From: Pseudomonadota bacterium
GTDB lineage: Bacteria; Pseudomonadota; Gammaproteobacteria; Steroidobacterales; Steroidobacteraceae
Direction of reading: 5' to 3'
Length of the DNA stretch: 64,000 nucleotides
Assembly (NCBI GenBank): GCA_037200975.1
Contig: JBBCGI010000001.1
Span: forward strand, 2,232,001 to 2,296,000
Below the pieces are notes generated by a model, which made no database searches, was not told the DNA's origin, and was given only the letters and a program-made list of their open reading frames with translations. The position numbers and the translations under genes were made by a program. Of this stretch, positions 29,555-39,249 are shown in pieces (within the stretch, counting starts at the first letter, position 1; every line of letters starts with the position of its first letter).

Positions 29555-31003
29555 TCAGTTGGCCACGAGCTGGGCCATGAACTCGTTCACTGGCATCACA
29601 TCCAGGTCCGGGCGCGCGAACAAAGCTTTTAATGCTTCGCTCTGCTTCGGTGGATAGTGCGCAGCCACCGAGGCCTCGAACTTCTGCACCAGCAGCGGTA
29701 TGCCCTCGGCGCGGCGCTTGCGATGGCCCACCGGAAAATCGATGCTGACTTCGAGTTTCGGCGAGCCGTCGGTGAAGGTGATGTGCAGCGCGTTGCCGAT
29801 GTGGCGCTTGTCGCGCTCATAGTATTCCCGGGTGAAACGCGGGTTCTCCTTCACCTGCATCTTGCTCCGCAGCACGTCGATGCGCGGGTCGTTGGCGACC
29901 TGGTCCTCGTAATCCGCGGCGGTCAGGCGGCCGAAGATCAGCGGCACCGCGACCATGTATTGAATGCAGTGATCGCGGTCCGCGGGGTTCGAGAGCGGCC
30001 CGGTCTTGTCGATGATGCGCACGCCCGGCTCCTGCGTCTCGATCACGATCTTGTCGATCAGCGATAGTTTGTCCTTCACCTGCGGGTGCAACGCCATCGC
30101 GCATTCCACCGCAGTCTGCGCGTGAAACTCCGCGGGGAAGCTGATCTTGAACAGGATGTTTTCCATGACGTAGCTGCCGAGCGGCTGCGCCAGCGTGAGC
30201 GGCTTCCCCTTGAAGAGGACGTCCTGGAAACCCCAGGTTTTCGCGGACAACGCGGAGGGATAACCCATCTCGTTCTTGAGCGCGAACAGCGCGTGGCGCA
30301 CCGCGCGACTGGTCGCATCGCCGGCGGCCCAGCTCTTGCGCGAACCGGTGTTCGGCGCGTGGCGATAGGTACGCAACGCGCCGCCGTCGATCCAGGCATT
30401 CGACAGCGCATTCACGATCTGCTCCATCGAGCCGCCCAGCATCTGCGTGGCGACGGCCGTCGAAGCGACACGCACCAGCAGCACGTGATCGAGCCCGACG
30501 CGATTGAAGGAGTTCTCCAGCGCCAGCACGCCCTGGATCTCGTGCGCCTTGATCATGGCGGTCAACACGTCGCGCACCGTCAACGGTTTCTCGGCGAGCA
30601 GGATGGCACGGCGCGATAGATAGTCCGAGACGGCGAGGATGGCGCCGAGATTGTCGGATGGGTGGCCCCACTCCGCTGCGAGCCAGGTGTCGTTGAAGTC
30701 GAGCCAGCGAACCATGGTGCCGATGCTGAAGGCGCCCATGACCGGGTCGAGCTCGAAACTCGTGCCCGGCACGCGCGAGCCGCCGGGCATGGTCGCACCT
30801 GGCACCACCGGACCTAACAAGCGTGTGCAGGCCGGATACTTCAACGCCTGGAAACCGCAGGCCAGCGTATCCATGAGGCAGTAACGCGCGGTGTCGTATG
30901 CCTGGGCGCTATCTACCTGGTAGTGGCTGGCGTAGTCCGCGATCGCGACCAGCAGGTCGTCCGGCTGCGGGCGTTGCGCGGATTTGTAATCGTGCGATGA
31001 CAT
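29555..31003 (-). CDS. prpD: 2-methylcitrate dehydratase
   Basis: 482 residues. MmgE/PrpD family with [69 protein letters not shown] and [16 protein letters not shown], the standard PrpD landmarks. Converts 2-methylcitrate to 2-methylaconitate or related isomers in propionyl-CoA breakdown. Same strand as prpC, with a hairpin repeat in the 62-base gap. Confidence 0.95.
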   Translation of the reverse strand: MSSHDYKSAQRPQPDDLLVAIADYASHYQVDSAQAYDTARYCLMDTLACGFQALKYPACTRLLGPVVPGATMPGGSRVPGTSFELDPVMGAFSIGTMVRWLDFNDTWLAAEWGHPSDNLGAILAVSDYLSRRAILLAEKPLTVRDVLTAMIKAHEIQGVLALENSFNRVGLDHVLLVRVASTAVATQMLGGSMEQIVNALSNAWIDGGALRTYRHAPNTGSRKSWAAGDATSRAVRHALFALKNEMGYPSALSAKTWGFQDVLFKGKPLTLAQPLGSYVMENILFKISFPAEFHAQTAVECAMALHPQVKDKLSLIDKIVIETQEPGVRIIDKTGPLSNPADRDHCIQYMVAVPLIFGRLTAADYEDQVANDPRIDVLRSKMQVKENPRFTREYYERDKRHIGNALHITFTDGSPKLEVSIDFPVGHRKRRAEGIPLLVQKFEASVAAHYPPKQSEALKALFARPDLDVMPVNEFMAQLVAN

Positions 31004-31018
31004 CGTTGCGTCTCTTCA

Positions 31019-31063
31019 GGGGACATGCCTGTTTTTCGGCGACCGAAAAATAGGCATGTCCCC
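31019..31063. repeat. 21-bp-arm inverted repeat between prpC and prpD
   Basis: Arms 31019-31039 and 31043-31063 pair at 20 of 21 positions around a 3-base loop. The outer end is GGGGACATGCC. It starts two bases after the prpC stop codon on the transcribed strand. It could act as a mobile palindrome (REP-like), an mRNA stabiliser or a partial terminator within the prp operon. Confidence 0.85.
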
Positions 31064-31065
31064 TT

Positions 31066-32229
31066 TTACGGCCTTTGTGCCAGCGGCACGAACTTGCGGT
31101 TCTCGGGGCCGGTGTAGTTCGCTGCCGGGCGGATGATCTTGCCGTCCTCGCGCTGCTCGATGACGTGCGCGCTCCAGCCCGTGATCCGCGCCATCACGAA
31201 CAGCGGCGTGAACATCGCGGTGGGAATACCCATCAGGTGATAACTCACGGCGCTGTACCAGTCGAGGTTCGGAAACATCTTCTTCACGTCCATCATCACG
31301 GATTCGATCCGCTCCGCCACCTGGTAGAGCTTCAGGTCGCCGGCTTCCGCGCCCAGCTTCCCGGCCACGCGCTTGATGATCACGTTGCGCGGGTCCGACA
31401 CCGTGTACACCGGGTGCCCGAACCCGATCACGATCTCCTTGTCGGCGACGCGCCGGCGGATATCCGCTTCGGCCTCGTCGGCGTTGTCGTAGCGCTCCTG
31501 AATCACCAGCGCCACTTCGTTCGCGCCACCGTGTTTCGGTCCGCGCAATGCACCGATGGCGCCGGTGATGGACGAATAGATATCCGACCCGGTGCCCGCG
31601 ATCACTCGCGCCGTGAACGTGGAGGAATTGAACTCGTGCTCGGCGTACAGATTGAGCGAGGTGTGCATGGCACGCACCCAACTACCGGGCGGTGAGCGCC
31701 GGTGCAGCAAGTGCAAGAAGTGCCCACCCACGGAGTCGTCATCCGTCTCGACGTGGATGCGCTGGCCGTTGTGCGAGAAGTGATACCAGTAGCAGAGCAT
31801 CGAACCGAAGCAGGCGAGCAGATGATCCGCGATTTCGCGGGCGCCGGCCGGATCGTGATCTTCCTTCTCGGGCAACACGCAACCCATGGCCGACGCGCCC
31901 GTGCGCATGACGTCCATCGGATGCGTCGCGGCCGGCAATTGCTCGAGCACCGCGCGCACCGGCGCCGGCAACCCGCGCAGGTTCCTGAGCTTGGTCTTGT
32001 ACGCGGCCAGCTGCGCCTTGTTGGGCAGCCGGCCGTGGATCAATAGATAGGCGATCTCTTCGAAATCGCAGGTCTCGGCCACTTCGAGGATGTCGTAACC
32101 GCGGTAGTGCAGATCGTTGCCGCTGCGGCCGACGGAACACAGTGCGGTATTGCCCGCGGTGACGCCGGACAACGCGACGGATTTTTTCGGCTTCGCAGCG
32201 CCCGCGGCCGGCACATTGTCAGGAGTCAT
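31066..32229 (-). CDS. prpC: 2-methylcitrate synthase (citrate synthase family)
   Basis: 387 residues. Citrate-synthase catalytic landmarks: [16 protein letters not shown], the His in EHEFNSSTF, the His in [10 protein letters not shown] and [14 protein letters not shown], then [14 protein letters not shown]. Length and the YRGYDI start fit PrpC rather than GltA. Joins propionyl-CoA to oxaloacetate. The start at 32227-32229 has GGAGAAG upstream and overlaps the prpB stop (ATGA). A longer in-frame extension to 32757 runs over prpB and is not coding. Confidence 0.95.
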   Translation of the reverse strand: MTPDNVPAAGAAKPKKSVALSGVTAGNTALCSVGRSGNDLHYRGYDILEVAETCDFEEIAYLLIHGRLPNKAQLAAYKTKLRNLRGLPAPVRAVLEQLPAATHPMDVMRTGASAMGCVLPEKEDHDPAGAREIADHLLACFGSMLCYWYHFSHNGQRIHVETDDDSVGGHFLHLLHRRSPPGSWVRAMHTSLNLYAEHEFNSSTFTARVIAGTGSDIYSSITGAIGALRGPKHGGANEVALVIQERYDNADEAEADIRRRVADKEIVIGFGHPVYTVSDPRNVIIKRVAGKLGAEAGDLKLYQVAERIESVMMDVKKMFPNLDWYSAVSYHLMGIPTAMFTPLFVMARITGWSAHVIEQREDGKIIRPAANYTGPENRKFVPLAQRP

Positions 32230-33134
32230 TTCTTCTCCCCCTTCTCCGCGGCAAACAACTCGTCGAGTTTCTTTTCGTACGCGTGGTAGTCGAGATACTT
32301 GTACAGGTCGTCGCGCGTCTGCATGGCGCTCACGACGTTCTTCTGCGTGCCGTCCTTGCGGATCGCTTCGTACACCTTGAGCGCGGCCAGATTCATCGCG
32401 CGGTACGCCGAACAGCAGTGCAGCACGATGTCTACACCGACCCCACCCAGTTCCTCGCGTGTATATAAAGGTGTCTTGCCGAATTCGGTGATGTTCGCGA
32501 GCACCGGCACTTTCACCGCATCGCGCACCTTGCGGTACATCGACAGGTCGGTGATCGCCTCGGGGAACACCGCATCGGCGCCGGCCGCCACGCAGGCCGC
32601 CAGCCGCTCGATCATCTCGTCGAGCCCGTGGCTCTGCAGCGCGTCGCTGCGCGCCATGATCACGAACGCGGGATCGGTGCGCGCGTCCACCGCGGACTTC
32701 ACGCGATCGACCATCTCGTTTCGGGGCACGACCTCTTTGCCGGGCCGGTGGCCGCACCGCTTGCTCTGCACTTGATCTTCGATGTGCAGGCCGGCGGCGC
32801 CCGCCTTGATGAACGAGCGCACGGTGCGCGCGATGTTGAATGCGCCACCCCAGCCGGTGTCGGCATCGACCAGCAACGGCAACGAGCTCGCTTCGGTGAT
32901 ACGCCGGATGTCGATCAACACGTCGTCCATCGTGCTGATGCCGAGATCGGGAAGCCCCAGCGAGTTGGCCGCGACGCCGCCGCCCGATAGATAGAGAGCG
33001 CGGAAGCCGGTGGCTTCCGCCAGACGCGCCGCATACGCATTGATGGCGCCGACCACCTGCAACGGCCTTTCGGCTTCGATGGCGGCGCGGAGTTTGGCGC
33101 CCGCGGATGCGGGAGCGGTTTTGGAAGAATTCAT
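32226..33134 (-). CDS. prpB: Methylisocitrate lyase
   Basis: 302 residues. Isocitrate-lyase superfamily with [71 protein letters not shown] (KRCGH is the catalytic lysine-cysteine motif) and IMARSDAL. Splits 2-methylisocitrate to pyruvate and succinate. First of the prpBCD genes. Confidence 0.97.
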   Translation of the reverse strand: MNSSKTAPASAGAKLRAAIEAERPLQVVGAINAYAARLAEATGFRALYLSGGGVAANSLGLPDLGISTMDDVLIDIRRITEASSLPLLVDADTGWGGAFNIARTVRSFIKAGAAGLHIEDQVQSKRCGHRPGKEVVPRNEMVDRVKSAVDARTDPAFVIMARSDALQSHGLDEMIERLAACVAAGADAVFPEAITDLSMYRKVRDAVKVPVLANITEFGKTPLYTREELGGVGVDIVLHCCSAYRAMNLAALKVYEAIRKDGTQKNVVSAMQTRDDLYKYLDYHAYEKKLDELFAAEKGEKK

Positions 33135-33146
33135 GTTGCCGGCAGT

Positions 33147-34145
33147 TTACGGCCGATGACTGATCTTCACCACGGTGCGACCGGTCACTTTGCCGTCGAT
33201 GTAGTCCTGGAACGCGTCGGGCAGCTGCACGAATTCGATGGTCCGGCCCGCGATGCGCGCCAGGTGGCGCGGCGCCAGATCGGTCGCGATGCGCTGCCAG
33301 ACCTCGAGCCGCTCCGCGCGCTGCGTCGCTGATGAATTGATGCCCAGCAGGTTGATGCCGCGCAGGATGAACGGCATGACGGTGGTCTTGAGCTCGAATC
33401 CGCCCGTGAGCCCGATGCTGGCGATATTGCCCCAGAAATCCACGTGGCGTGTGAGCCCGGACAGCATCTCGCCGCCAACGTTGTCGATGGCGCCGGCGAA
33501 ACGCGCGGCTTCCAACGGTCTGGTGCCGAACGCCATCTCGTCACGCATCAGCACCTTGCTAGCGCCTAACGACTTCAGGTACTCGACCGAGCCGGCCTTG
33601 CCGGTGACGGCGACCACTTCGTATCCGCGCGCGGCCAGCATGTCGATGGCAATGCTGCCCACACCGCCCGTCGCGCCGGTGACGACGATCGGCCCGCGCG
33701 CGGGAACCTGCCCATTACGCTCCATGCGGTTGATCGCCAGTGCCGCGGTGAAACCCGCGGTGCCGAGCTGCATGGCACGCAGTGTGTCGAGCCCGGCCGG
33801 CATGGGAATGACGCTGTCGCCTTTCACGCGCGCGACTTCCGCGTAACCCCCATCTACCGTTTCGGACAAACCGCTGCCGGTCACGAGCACCGGTTCGCCC
33901 GGCCGATAACGCGCGTCGTCGGACGAGACCACCACGCCGGACAGGTCGACCCCACCGACGAGCGGATAACGCCTGAGGATCTTTCCCGCGCCGGTCGCCG
34001 CCAGCGCGTCCTTGTAGTTGATGTCCGAGTAGGCGACGCGGATCACCACTTCACCGGGCGACAGGGCATCGAGCCCGATGTCTTCGAAACGCGCGGAAAT
34101 CTTTCCGCCCTCCTCGTGAATGCGAAATGCCTTGAAGGTGTTCAC
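33147..34145 (-). CDS. YhdH/AcuI-type zinc-independent quinone oxidoreductase (acryloyl-CoA reductase-like)
   Basis: 332 residues. Medium-chain reductase with NADPH fold: [60 protein letters not shown] and [12 protein letters not shown], all YhdH/AcuI landmarks, and no zinc ligands. AcuI reduces acryloyl-CoA to propionyl-CoA, which the prpBCD products would consume; the same-strand placement 12 bases upstream supports this. The GTG at 34143-34145 is chosen since it overlaps the TGA of the lipoprotein gene (GTGA). Confidence 0.87.
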   Translation of the reverse strand: MNTFKAFRIHEEGGKISARFEDIGLDALSPGEVVIRVAYSDINYKDALAATGAGKILRRYPLVGGVDLSGVVVSSDDARYRPGEPVLVTGSGLSETVDGGYAEVARVKGDSVIPMPAGLDTLRAMQLGTAGFTAALAINRMERNGQVPARGPIVVTGATGGVGSIAIDMLAARGYEVVAVTGKAGSVEYLKSLGASKVLMRDEMAFGTRPLEAARFAGAIDNVGGEMLSGLTRHVDFWGNIASIGLTGGFELKTTVMPFILRGINLLGINSSATQRAERLEVWQRIATDLAPRHLARIAGRTIEFVQLPDAFQDYIDGKVTGRTVVKISHRP

Positions 34146-34582
34146 AACGCTTTCCCCTCTCCCGGGCAATCGAACGCGGTCACTTTGAGCCTGATGAGCG
34201 GCGACAGTTCGTTGGCGCTCTGCGGCGGGGGCGCGAGCACTGTCAGCGTGCATACGATCGGGCCTTTGTTTCTCCGCACCGTGAGCCGCAGGTTTCGCCC
34301 GCGCGTGTGCATGGTGACCGGGTACGGCAGCTCCGACAGCACGTTGCAGAGGCTCTCGTCACTTTCCGGCGGCGGTCCGGCCGGCGATGCGTCGACGGCA
34401 GCTTCATCCAGTCGCGGACAGTCGAGCCGCACGAGCTCGGCGAAGTCGGCGGGCCAGCGGCCGTTGACGCGCCGGAACCAGCCCGCGTGCGCGCCCACCG
34501 TCACCGCCATCACCCGGCCCCGGTTCATTTGCGGCAGCTGGCAACCGGCGGCGGGCAAGGTCAGCGCGAGCAAGATGACCAT
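34142..34582 (-). CDS. Hypothetical lipoprotein
   Basis: 146 residues. Lipobox LPAAGC near residues 8-13 after VILLALT. Mature part has RVNGRWPADFAELVRL and two later cysteines; no family recognised. The ATG at 34580-34582 is preferred; a GTG four codons earlier also reads through. Ends inside the start of the reductase gene. Confidence 0.65.
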   Translation of the reverse strand: MVILLALTLPAAGCQLPQMNRGRVMAVTVGAHAGWFRRVNGRWPADFAELVRLDCPRLDEAAVDASPAGPPPESDESLCNVLSELPYPVTMHTRGRNLRLTVRRNKGPIVCTLTVLAPPPQSANELSPLIRLKVTAFDCPGEGKAL

Positions 34583-34624
34583 GCGGTAGCGCACTTCCGT
34601 TCTAGACCTCGGTGATAGTCAGGC

Positions 34625-34630
34625 TAGTAT
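34625..34630 (+). promoter_or_regulatory. Candidate -10 element of gor, near-leaderless
   Basis: TAGTAT ends six bases before the gor ATG at 34637. Transcription starting 6-7 bases after it would begin at the start codon, giving a leaderless mRNA. No Shine-Dalgarno is visible and no good -35 at 17 bases. Weak evidence. Confidence 0.35.
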
Positions 34631-34636
34631 CGTGCC

Positions 34637-36007
34637 ATGAAATACGACTACGACCTGTTCGTCATCGGTGCGGGCTCGGGCGGAGTGCGCGCGGCGCGGA
34701 TCGCCTCACAAGCCGGCGCGCGTGTCGCGGTCGCCGAGGAATACCGCATTGGCGGCACCTGCGTGATCCGCGGCTGCGTGCCGAAGAAATTCCTGGTGTA
34801 CGGCTCGGAGTTCGCGCAGGTATTTGCGGACGCGGCCGGCTACGGCTGGACGGTGCCGCAACCGACGTTCGACTGGGCGAAGCTGCGCGACAATGTGCAG
34901 ACCGAAGTCACGCGGCTGTCGGGCCTGTACACCAGCAATCTCGCGAAGGCCAACGTCACCGCGTTCGAGGAGCGCGCCGAGGTCGTCGATGCGCACAAGG
35001 TGAAACTCAAGAAATCCGGCAGCGAGCTTTCGGCCGAACGCATTCTCGTCGCGACCGGCGGGCAGCCGCACATTCCGAACGACATCCCCGGGCACGAATT
35101 CGGCATCACGTCGAATGAAGCATTCCTGCTCGACAAGTTTCCGCGCCGCGTGCTGATAGTCGGTGGCGGCTACGTTGCGCTCGAATTCGCAAACATTTTC
35201 CACGGGCTCGGCGCTGAGACGCGCATCGTGCACCGCGGCGATCGCATCCTGCGCGGCTTCGACGACGACTTGCGTGCACACATGCACATCGAGGCCGAGC
35301 GCGCGGGCTTGAAACTCACGATGAAGACCACGGTCACGAAGATCGAGAAAGCCGGCGCACTACGCGTCACCTTGTCCAACGGCGAAACCGCTGCAGTGGA
35401 CGTGGTGCTGCACGCCATCGGCCGCGTTCCGAACACCGCCGGGCTCGGGCTCGAGCGGGCCGGTGTGAAACTCGATGACGCCGGCGCGGTGATCGTAGAC
35501 GAGTTCTCGCAGAGCAACGTGCCGTCTATCTACGCGGTCGGCGATGTGACCAACCGCATGAATCTCACGCCGGTGGCGATCCGCGACGGCCATGCCTTCG
35601 CCGACACCATCTACAACAATCGCCCGACTCCGGTCGATCACTCCACGGTACCGAGCGCGGTGTTTGGCCGGCCGCCCATCGGGACCGTCGGCCTGGCGGA
35701 ATCCGATGCGCGCCGCAGCCACGACGAGGTCGACATCTACCGCACCAACTTCCGCCCGATGCGCAACATGCTCGCGGGCAACCAGGAGCGCACGCTGATG
35801 AAGCTCGTGGTCGACCGAAAGACGGATGTGTTGTTAGGCGTGCACATCGCGGGCGAAGACGCACCCGAGATGGCGCAGCTTGCTGCGGTCGCGGTGAAGG
35901 CCGGGCTTACGAAGACTCAGTGGGACAGCACGGTCGCGTTGCATCCAACCGCTGCCGAGGAGTTGGTGCTGATGCGGCAGAAGGTCCCGATTCCTTCGCT
36001 GGGTTAA
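34637..36007 (+). CDS. gor: Glutathione-disulfide reductase
   Basis: 456 residues. FAD-binding GAGSGGVRAARIAS near 11-24, redox motif GGTCVIRGCVPKK near 38-50, VGGGYVALEFANIFHGLG NADPH domain, DEFSQSNVPSIYAVGDVTNR, and the C-terminal active-site HPTAAEE. This combination is glutathione reductase rather than lipoamide dehydrogenase. Keeps cytosolic glutathione reduced with NADPH. Confidence 0.95.
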   Translation: MKYDYDLFVIGAGSGGVRAARIASQAGARVAVAEEYRIGGTCVIRGCVPKKFLVYGSEFAQVFADAAGYGWTVPQPTFDWAKLRDNVQTEVTRLSGLYTSNLAKANVTAFEERAEVVDAHKVKLKKSGSELSAERILVATGGQPHIPNDIPGHEFGITSNEAFLLDKFPRRVLIVGGGYVALEFANIFHGLGAETRIVHRGDRILRGFDDDLRAHMHIEAERAGLKLTMKTTVTKIEKAGALRVTLSNGETAAVDVVLHAIGRVPNTAGLGLERAGVKLDDAGAVIVDEFSQSNVPSIYAVGDVTNRMNLTPVAIRDGHAFADTIYNNRPTPVDHSTVPSAVFGRPPIGTVGLAESDARRSHDEVDIYRTNFRPMRNMLAGNQERTLMKLVVDRKTDVLLGVHIAGEDAPEMAQLAAVAVKAGLTKTQWDSTVALHPTAAEELVLMRQKVPIPSLG

Positions 36008-36099
36008 CGCGCGTAGCGCCGCGCGCGCGCCTGCTGCTCCTCGGCGATCGCGAGCTCATCGAACGCTCACGCGCGCTAACTATCCTCGCTCTCGCGCCC

Positions 36100-38064
36100 T
36101 TATGGAATGGGCTGCCGCGGAAGCGCGAACGCCATGATCGAATCCGCCTTGCCCCAGGATTTTCCATCGCCACCCGCCGCGATCACCACGTATTGACGGC
36201 CGTCCGCGCCGAGATAAGTCATGGGCGTGGCCTTGCCACCCGCCGGCAGCTTGAATTTCCACACCTCCCTGCCCGTCTCGACGTCAAACGCGCGGACGTA
36301 GGCGTCGAGGGTTGCGCCGATGAAAACCAGGCCGCCCGCGGTCGTGATGGCGCCGCCGAGATTGACCATGCCGCTGTTCGGAGGCAGCTTCGGCAGGCCT
36401 ATCCGGTCGAGGCCCTCATCCGTGCCGAGCGGCACATCCCATAGTTTCTCGCCGGTCTTGAGACTGAAGGCGGTCAACGCGCCGAACGGCGGCGGGGTGC
36501 AAGGAGAACGCCGGCTCGACAGCCAGATCTCGCGCTGCATGACGTAGGGCGTGCCGCGCATGTCGGTGAAATCCTTGCCGACACGTTCACCCGCCGTGAG
36601 CTTCTCGTTCATCGCCTTGAACTGCTCGCGCGGAATCAGCGTGATCACGGCCGCGAGTGTGTTGTTAGGAACGACGACGATGCCGCGTTGGCTGTCGTAC
36701 GCGACGCCGCCCCAGTGCACACCGCCGACGTGCGCGGGCAACATCACGGAGCCGCGTTCGGAAGGCGGCGTGAATGGGCCGTCGTAACGCAGGGTCGCGA
36801 AGCGCCGCGCGCACTCCTCGCGGTCGGCGGGTGTCGCGCCCCAGATGTCGCCAGCGGTGAGTGTGCGAAAGCCGGGCCCGAGCGACGAAAGCGGCTGCGT
36901 CGCGGAGGCAACTTCACCCGGCACGTCGCTCTTCGGCACTGCGCGTTCCTCCACCGGGAACAGCGGCTTGCCCGTGTCGCGATCGAGCACGAACAACTGC
37001 GCGGTCTTCGTGCCCTGGATCACGGCGTCACGCCCATCGGGCAAAGTCACCAGCGCTGGCGGCGCGGCATTGTCGTAGTCCCACAGGTCGTGGTGCACGG
37101 TCTGGAAGTACCACACAAGCTTGCCGGTGCTGGCGTTCAACGCGACGATGGAATTCGCGTAGCGGTTGTCTCCGAGGCGCGTGCCACCGAAGTAGTCGAC
37201 CGCGGGCGAACTGGTCGGCAGGAACACGAGGTTGCGTTTCGGATCGGCGGCGATGATCGACCAGGCGTTCGCGCCGCCGGTGCGTGTTCCAGCGCTGCCG
37301 CTCCAGCTCGCGTAGTTAGGGTCCTGCGGATCCTGCGGCACCGGGTTCCAGGTCCAGCGCAGCGCGCCGCTGCGCGCATCGAAGCCGCGCACTTCGCCGC
37401 TCGAACCCGTGGTCGAATTGTTGTCTGCGACCGCCGAACCCACCACGATGACATCGCGGATCACGGCCGGCGGCGAGGTCTGCTCGTATTCGTCACCGAA
37501 CGATTGCGCGTTGCGCAAGCCATTCAGCAGGTTGACGGTGCCGCCGTTGCCGAAGCCTTCGCACAGGCTGCCGTCCGCGGCGTCCAGCGCGACCAGCCGC
37601 GCGTCGACCGGCGCGAAGATCACGCGGCGCGCACAACGCGCGCCGGCCTTCGCGCGGACGTCGCGCCAGAAAGACACACCGCGCGTCACCCAGTCGCCGA
37701 AGTCGCGCTTGCGCTCGACGGAAAGATCGCGCGACCAGCGCACCTTGCCGCTGACCGGATCGAGCGCGATCGCCTTGCCGAGCGGCGTCGAGATGTACAT
37801 CACCCCCTCGATAACCAGCGGCGTGGTTTCGAGCGCGGTGGGCTCGCCGGTTTCGATGGCGGCTTCGCCGGTCTTGAATTCCCAGGCGAGCGCGAGTTTG
37901 CCGACGTTGCCGCGATCGATCTGCGTGAGCGGCGAATGGCGGTCGCCGCCGGGAGTGCGGCCGTAGTTAGGCCAGTCGCCGTCCGGCGGAGCGGCCAGCG
38001 TCGGTGCGCCCAGCAGCAGGCCGGCGCATGCGGCTGCGAACCGCGTGAATGCGTAGTTGTTCAT
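36100..38064 (-). CDS. PQQ-dependent quinoprotein dehydrogenase, exported
   Basis: 654 residues with a signal peptide ending near LAAPP. It is the eight-bladed propeller of membrane-type glucose dehydrogenase (WPNYGRTPGGDRHSPLTQI, TVHHDLWDYDNAAPPAL, HVGGVHWGG, GGLVFIGATLDAYVRAFD) but lacks the five-helix N-terminal anchor of E. coli Gcd. Oxidises a sugar or alcohol in the periplasm with PQQ if PQQ is supplied. ATG at 38062-38064 has GGGAG five bases upstream; a GTG two codons earlier is possible. Confidence 0.9.
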   Translation of the reverse strand: MNNYAFTRFAAACAGLLLGAPTLAAPPDGDWPNYGRTPGGDRHSPLTQIDRGNVGKLALAWEFKTGEAAIETGEPTALETTPLVIEGVMYISTPLGKAIALDPVSGKVRWSRDLSVERKRDFGDWVTRGVSFWRDVRAKAGARCARRVIFAPVDARLVALDAADGSLCEGFGNGGTVNLLNGLRNAQSFGDEYEQTSPPAVIRDVIVVGSAVADNNSTTGSSGEVRGFDARSGALRWTWNPVPQDPQDPNYASWSGSAGTRTGGANAWSIIAADPKRNLVFLPTSSPAVDYFGGTRLGDNRYANSIVALNASTGKLVWYFQTVHHDLWDYDNAAPPALVTLPDGRDAVIQGTKTAQLFVLDRDTGKPLFPVEERAVPKSDVPGEVASATQPLSSLGPGFRTLTAGDIWGATPADREECARRFATLRYDGPFTPPSERGSVMLPAHVGGVHWGGVAYDSQRGIVVVPNNTLAAVITLIPREQFKAMNEKLTAGERVGKDFTDMRGTPYVMQREIWLSSRRSPCTPPPFGALTAFSLKTGEKLWDVPLGTDEGLDRIGLPKLPPNSGMVNLGGAITTAGGLVFIGATLDAYVRAFDVETGREVWKFKLPAGGKATPMTYLGADGRQYVVIAAGGDGKSWGKADSIMAFALPRQPIP

Positions 38065-38076
38065 CGACACTCCCTT

Positions 38077-38721
38077 TCAGGCGGACCTGCGGCACCACAG
38101 CTGCGCGATCCGCGCCGGGTTGCCATTCATCGTCGTCGCGTCCAGCTCGACGAATTCCTCGGCCTCGAAACCCGTCAGCAGCTCGGCGAACCACTCGCGC
38201 CGGTGATGCCGCAGCAGCGTCCCTTCGGCCAAGCGGAACGAACCGTATCCGCCCGGCTCCTGCGAGAATTTCGCATAACGTTCCAGGTTGCGCGCGTCGG
38301 TCTGAAGCGGGTAATCGCTGATCAGCAATAGACCGCCGGGGCGCAGTATCCGTTTGAATCCGGCCAGCAGATTTTTCTGCGCGGCATCGTCGGGGATGCA
38401 GGTGAGCACGGCGAACAGCAGCGCGGCGTCGAAACTGGCCGCCTCGTACGGCAGCTGGCTGCCGTCGTTCACGGCGAAATCGAAATTGGGACAGACCTGC
38501 CTGGCGATGCGAATCATCTGCGCGGATGAATCCACGCCGACGACCCGAAGGAATCCAAGCTCCATGAGTTCGGCGCAGATGCGCCCCTGGCCGCAGCCGA
38601 AATCTAAAATGCGCGCGTCGCGCGACACCGCATTCGTGAAGCGCGCGTGATCGAGCGGATGCGTGAACTGCTTCGTTCCCGCCGCCTGATCCCAGAAATG
38701 GTTTTCATCGGGCGCTGCCAT
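38077..38721 (-). CDS. Class I SAM-dependent methyltransferase
   Basis: 214 residues. Motif I ILDFGCGQGRICAELMELG near 38-56, post-I VVGVDSSAQMI, motif III-like DAALLFAVLTCIPDD and ILRPGGLLLISDYPL are those of a UbiE/Coq5-like small-molecule methyltransferase. Substrate unknown. Ends 12 bases before the quinoprotein start on the same strand. Confidence 0.88.
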   Translation of the reverse strand: MAAPDENHFWDQAAGTKQFTHPLDHARFTNAVSRDARILDFGCGQGRICAELMELGFLRVVGVDSSAQMIRIARQVCPNFDFAVNDGSQLPYEAASFDAALLFAVLTCIPDDAAQKNLLAGFKRILRPGGLLLISDYPLQTDARNLERYAKFSQEPGGYGSFRLAEGTLLRHHRREWFAELLTGFEAEEFVELDATTMNGNPARIAQLWCRRSA

Positions 38722-38742
38722 CGGCCGCGCATTGTGGCAGGA

Positions 38743-38895
38743 CTAGCGGCTCGAATCCGTCCGGCGTGCGCGATCGCCCGTGCCCTGGCAGAAGAAGATG
38801 GACGCGTATCGGCAACCCGAACGCTTCTTGCCGCGCACGACGAACTGGCGCTGCTTCGCCGCGCGCGTCGTCTTGAGTGAGCAAGGCTCTTTCAT
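38743..38895 (-). CDS. Possible 50-residue basic protein
   Basis: A reading frame of 50 codons, MKEPCSLKTT..., very basic with two cysteines. No family recognised. Its only support is an ATGA overlap with the stop of the CxxC membrane gene upstream, suggesting coupling. It could be chance. Confidence 0.3.
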   Translation of the reverse strand: MKEPCSLKTTRAAKQRQFVVRGKKRSGCRYASIFFCQGTGDRARRTDSSR

Positions 38896-39176
38896 ATCGT
38901 CTTGCCCAGGTACCGCGCCACGCAGACATCGCAGCCGCGCACCGAGATAACGATGCCCAGCAATCCGACCAGCATCACGATGATCGACACCGCGGCGAAG
39001 AACGAGCCGTCGTTGCGCTCCCACGCGAAGCGCAGCGCGAGCACCGTGCACACCGTCAGCGCGAGACCCGCGACCAGCAGCACCGGCCGTTTCCATTGGG
39101 TGACCGGCGGCGGATCGCCGAGGCTCACGTACTGGATGAGCCCGCAATACAGGCAGTTTTTGCAGCGCGAATGCAT
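38892..39176 (-). CDS. Small two-TM protein with CxxC motifs
   Basis: 94 residues from the ATG at 39174-39176. N-terminal CKNCLYC and C-terminal CDVC could bind zinc or be redox active. Two membrane helices between them (VLLVAGLALTVCTVLALRF, FAAVSIIVMLVGLLGIVIS). No family recognised. The longer open frame above it is a shadow of the M1-like peptidase gene. Confidence 0.55.
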   Translation of the reverse strand: MHSRCKNCLYCGLIQYVSLGDPPPVTQWKRPVLLVAGLALTVCTVLALRFAWERNDGSFFAAVSIIVMLVGLLGIVISVRGCDVCVARYLGKTI

Positions 39177-39249
39177 GCGCCGACTGTATCCACGGCCGCG
39201 AAAACGCAAGCGGAACCGGCGCACACTTTTCTGTAGGTGCCGGGCCGCG

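Noticed and set aside
32230-32757. N-terminal extension of prpC
   Set aside because: Runs antiparallel-free but out of frame over prpB and carries no citrate-synthase sequence.
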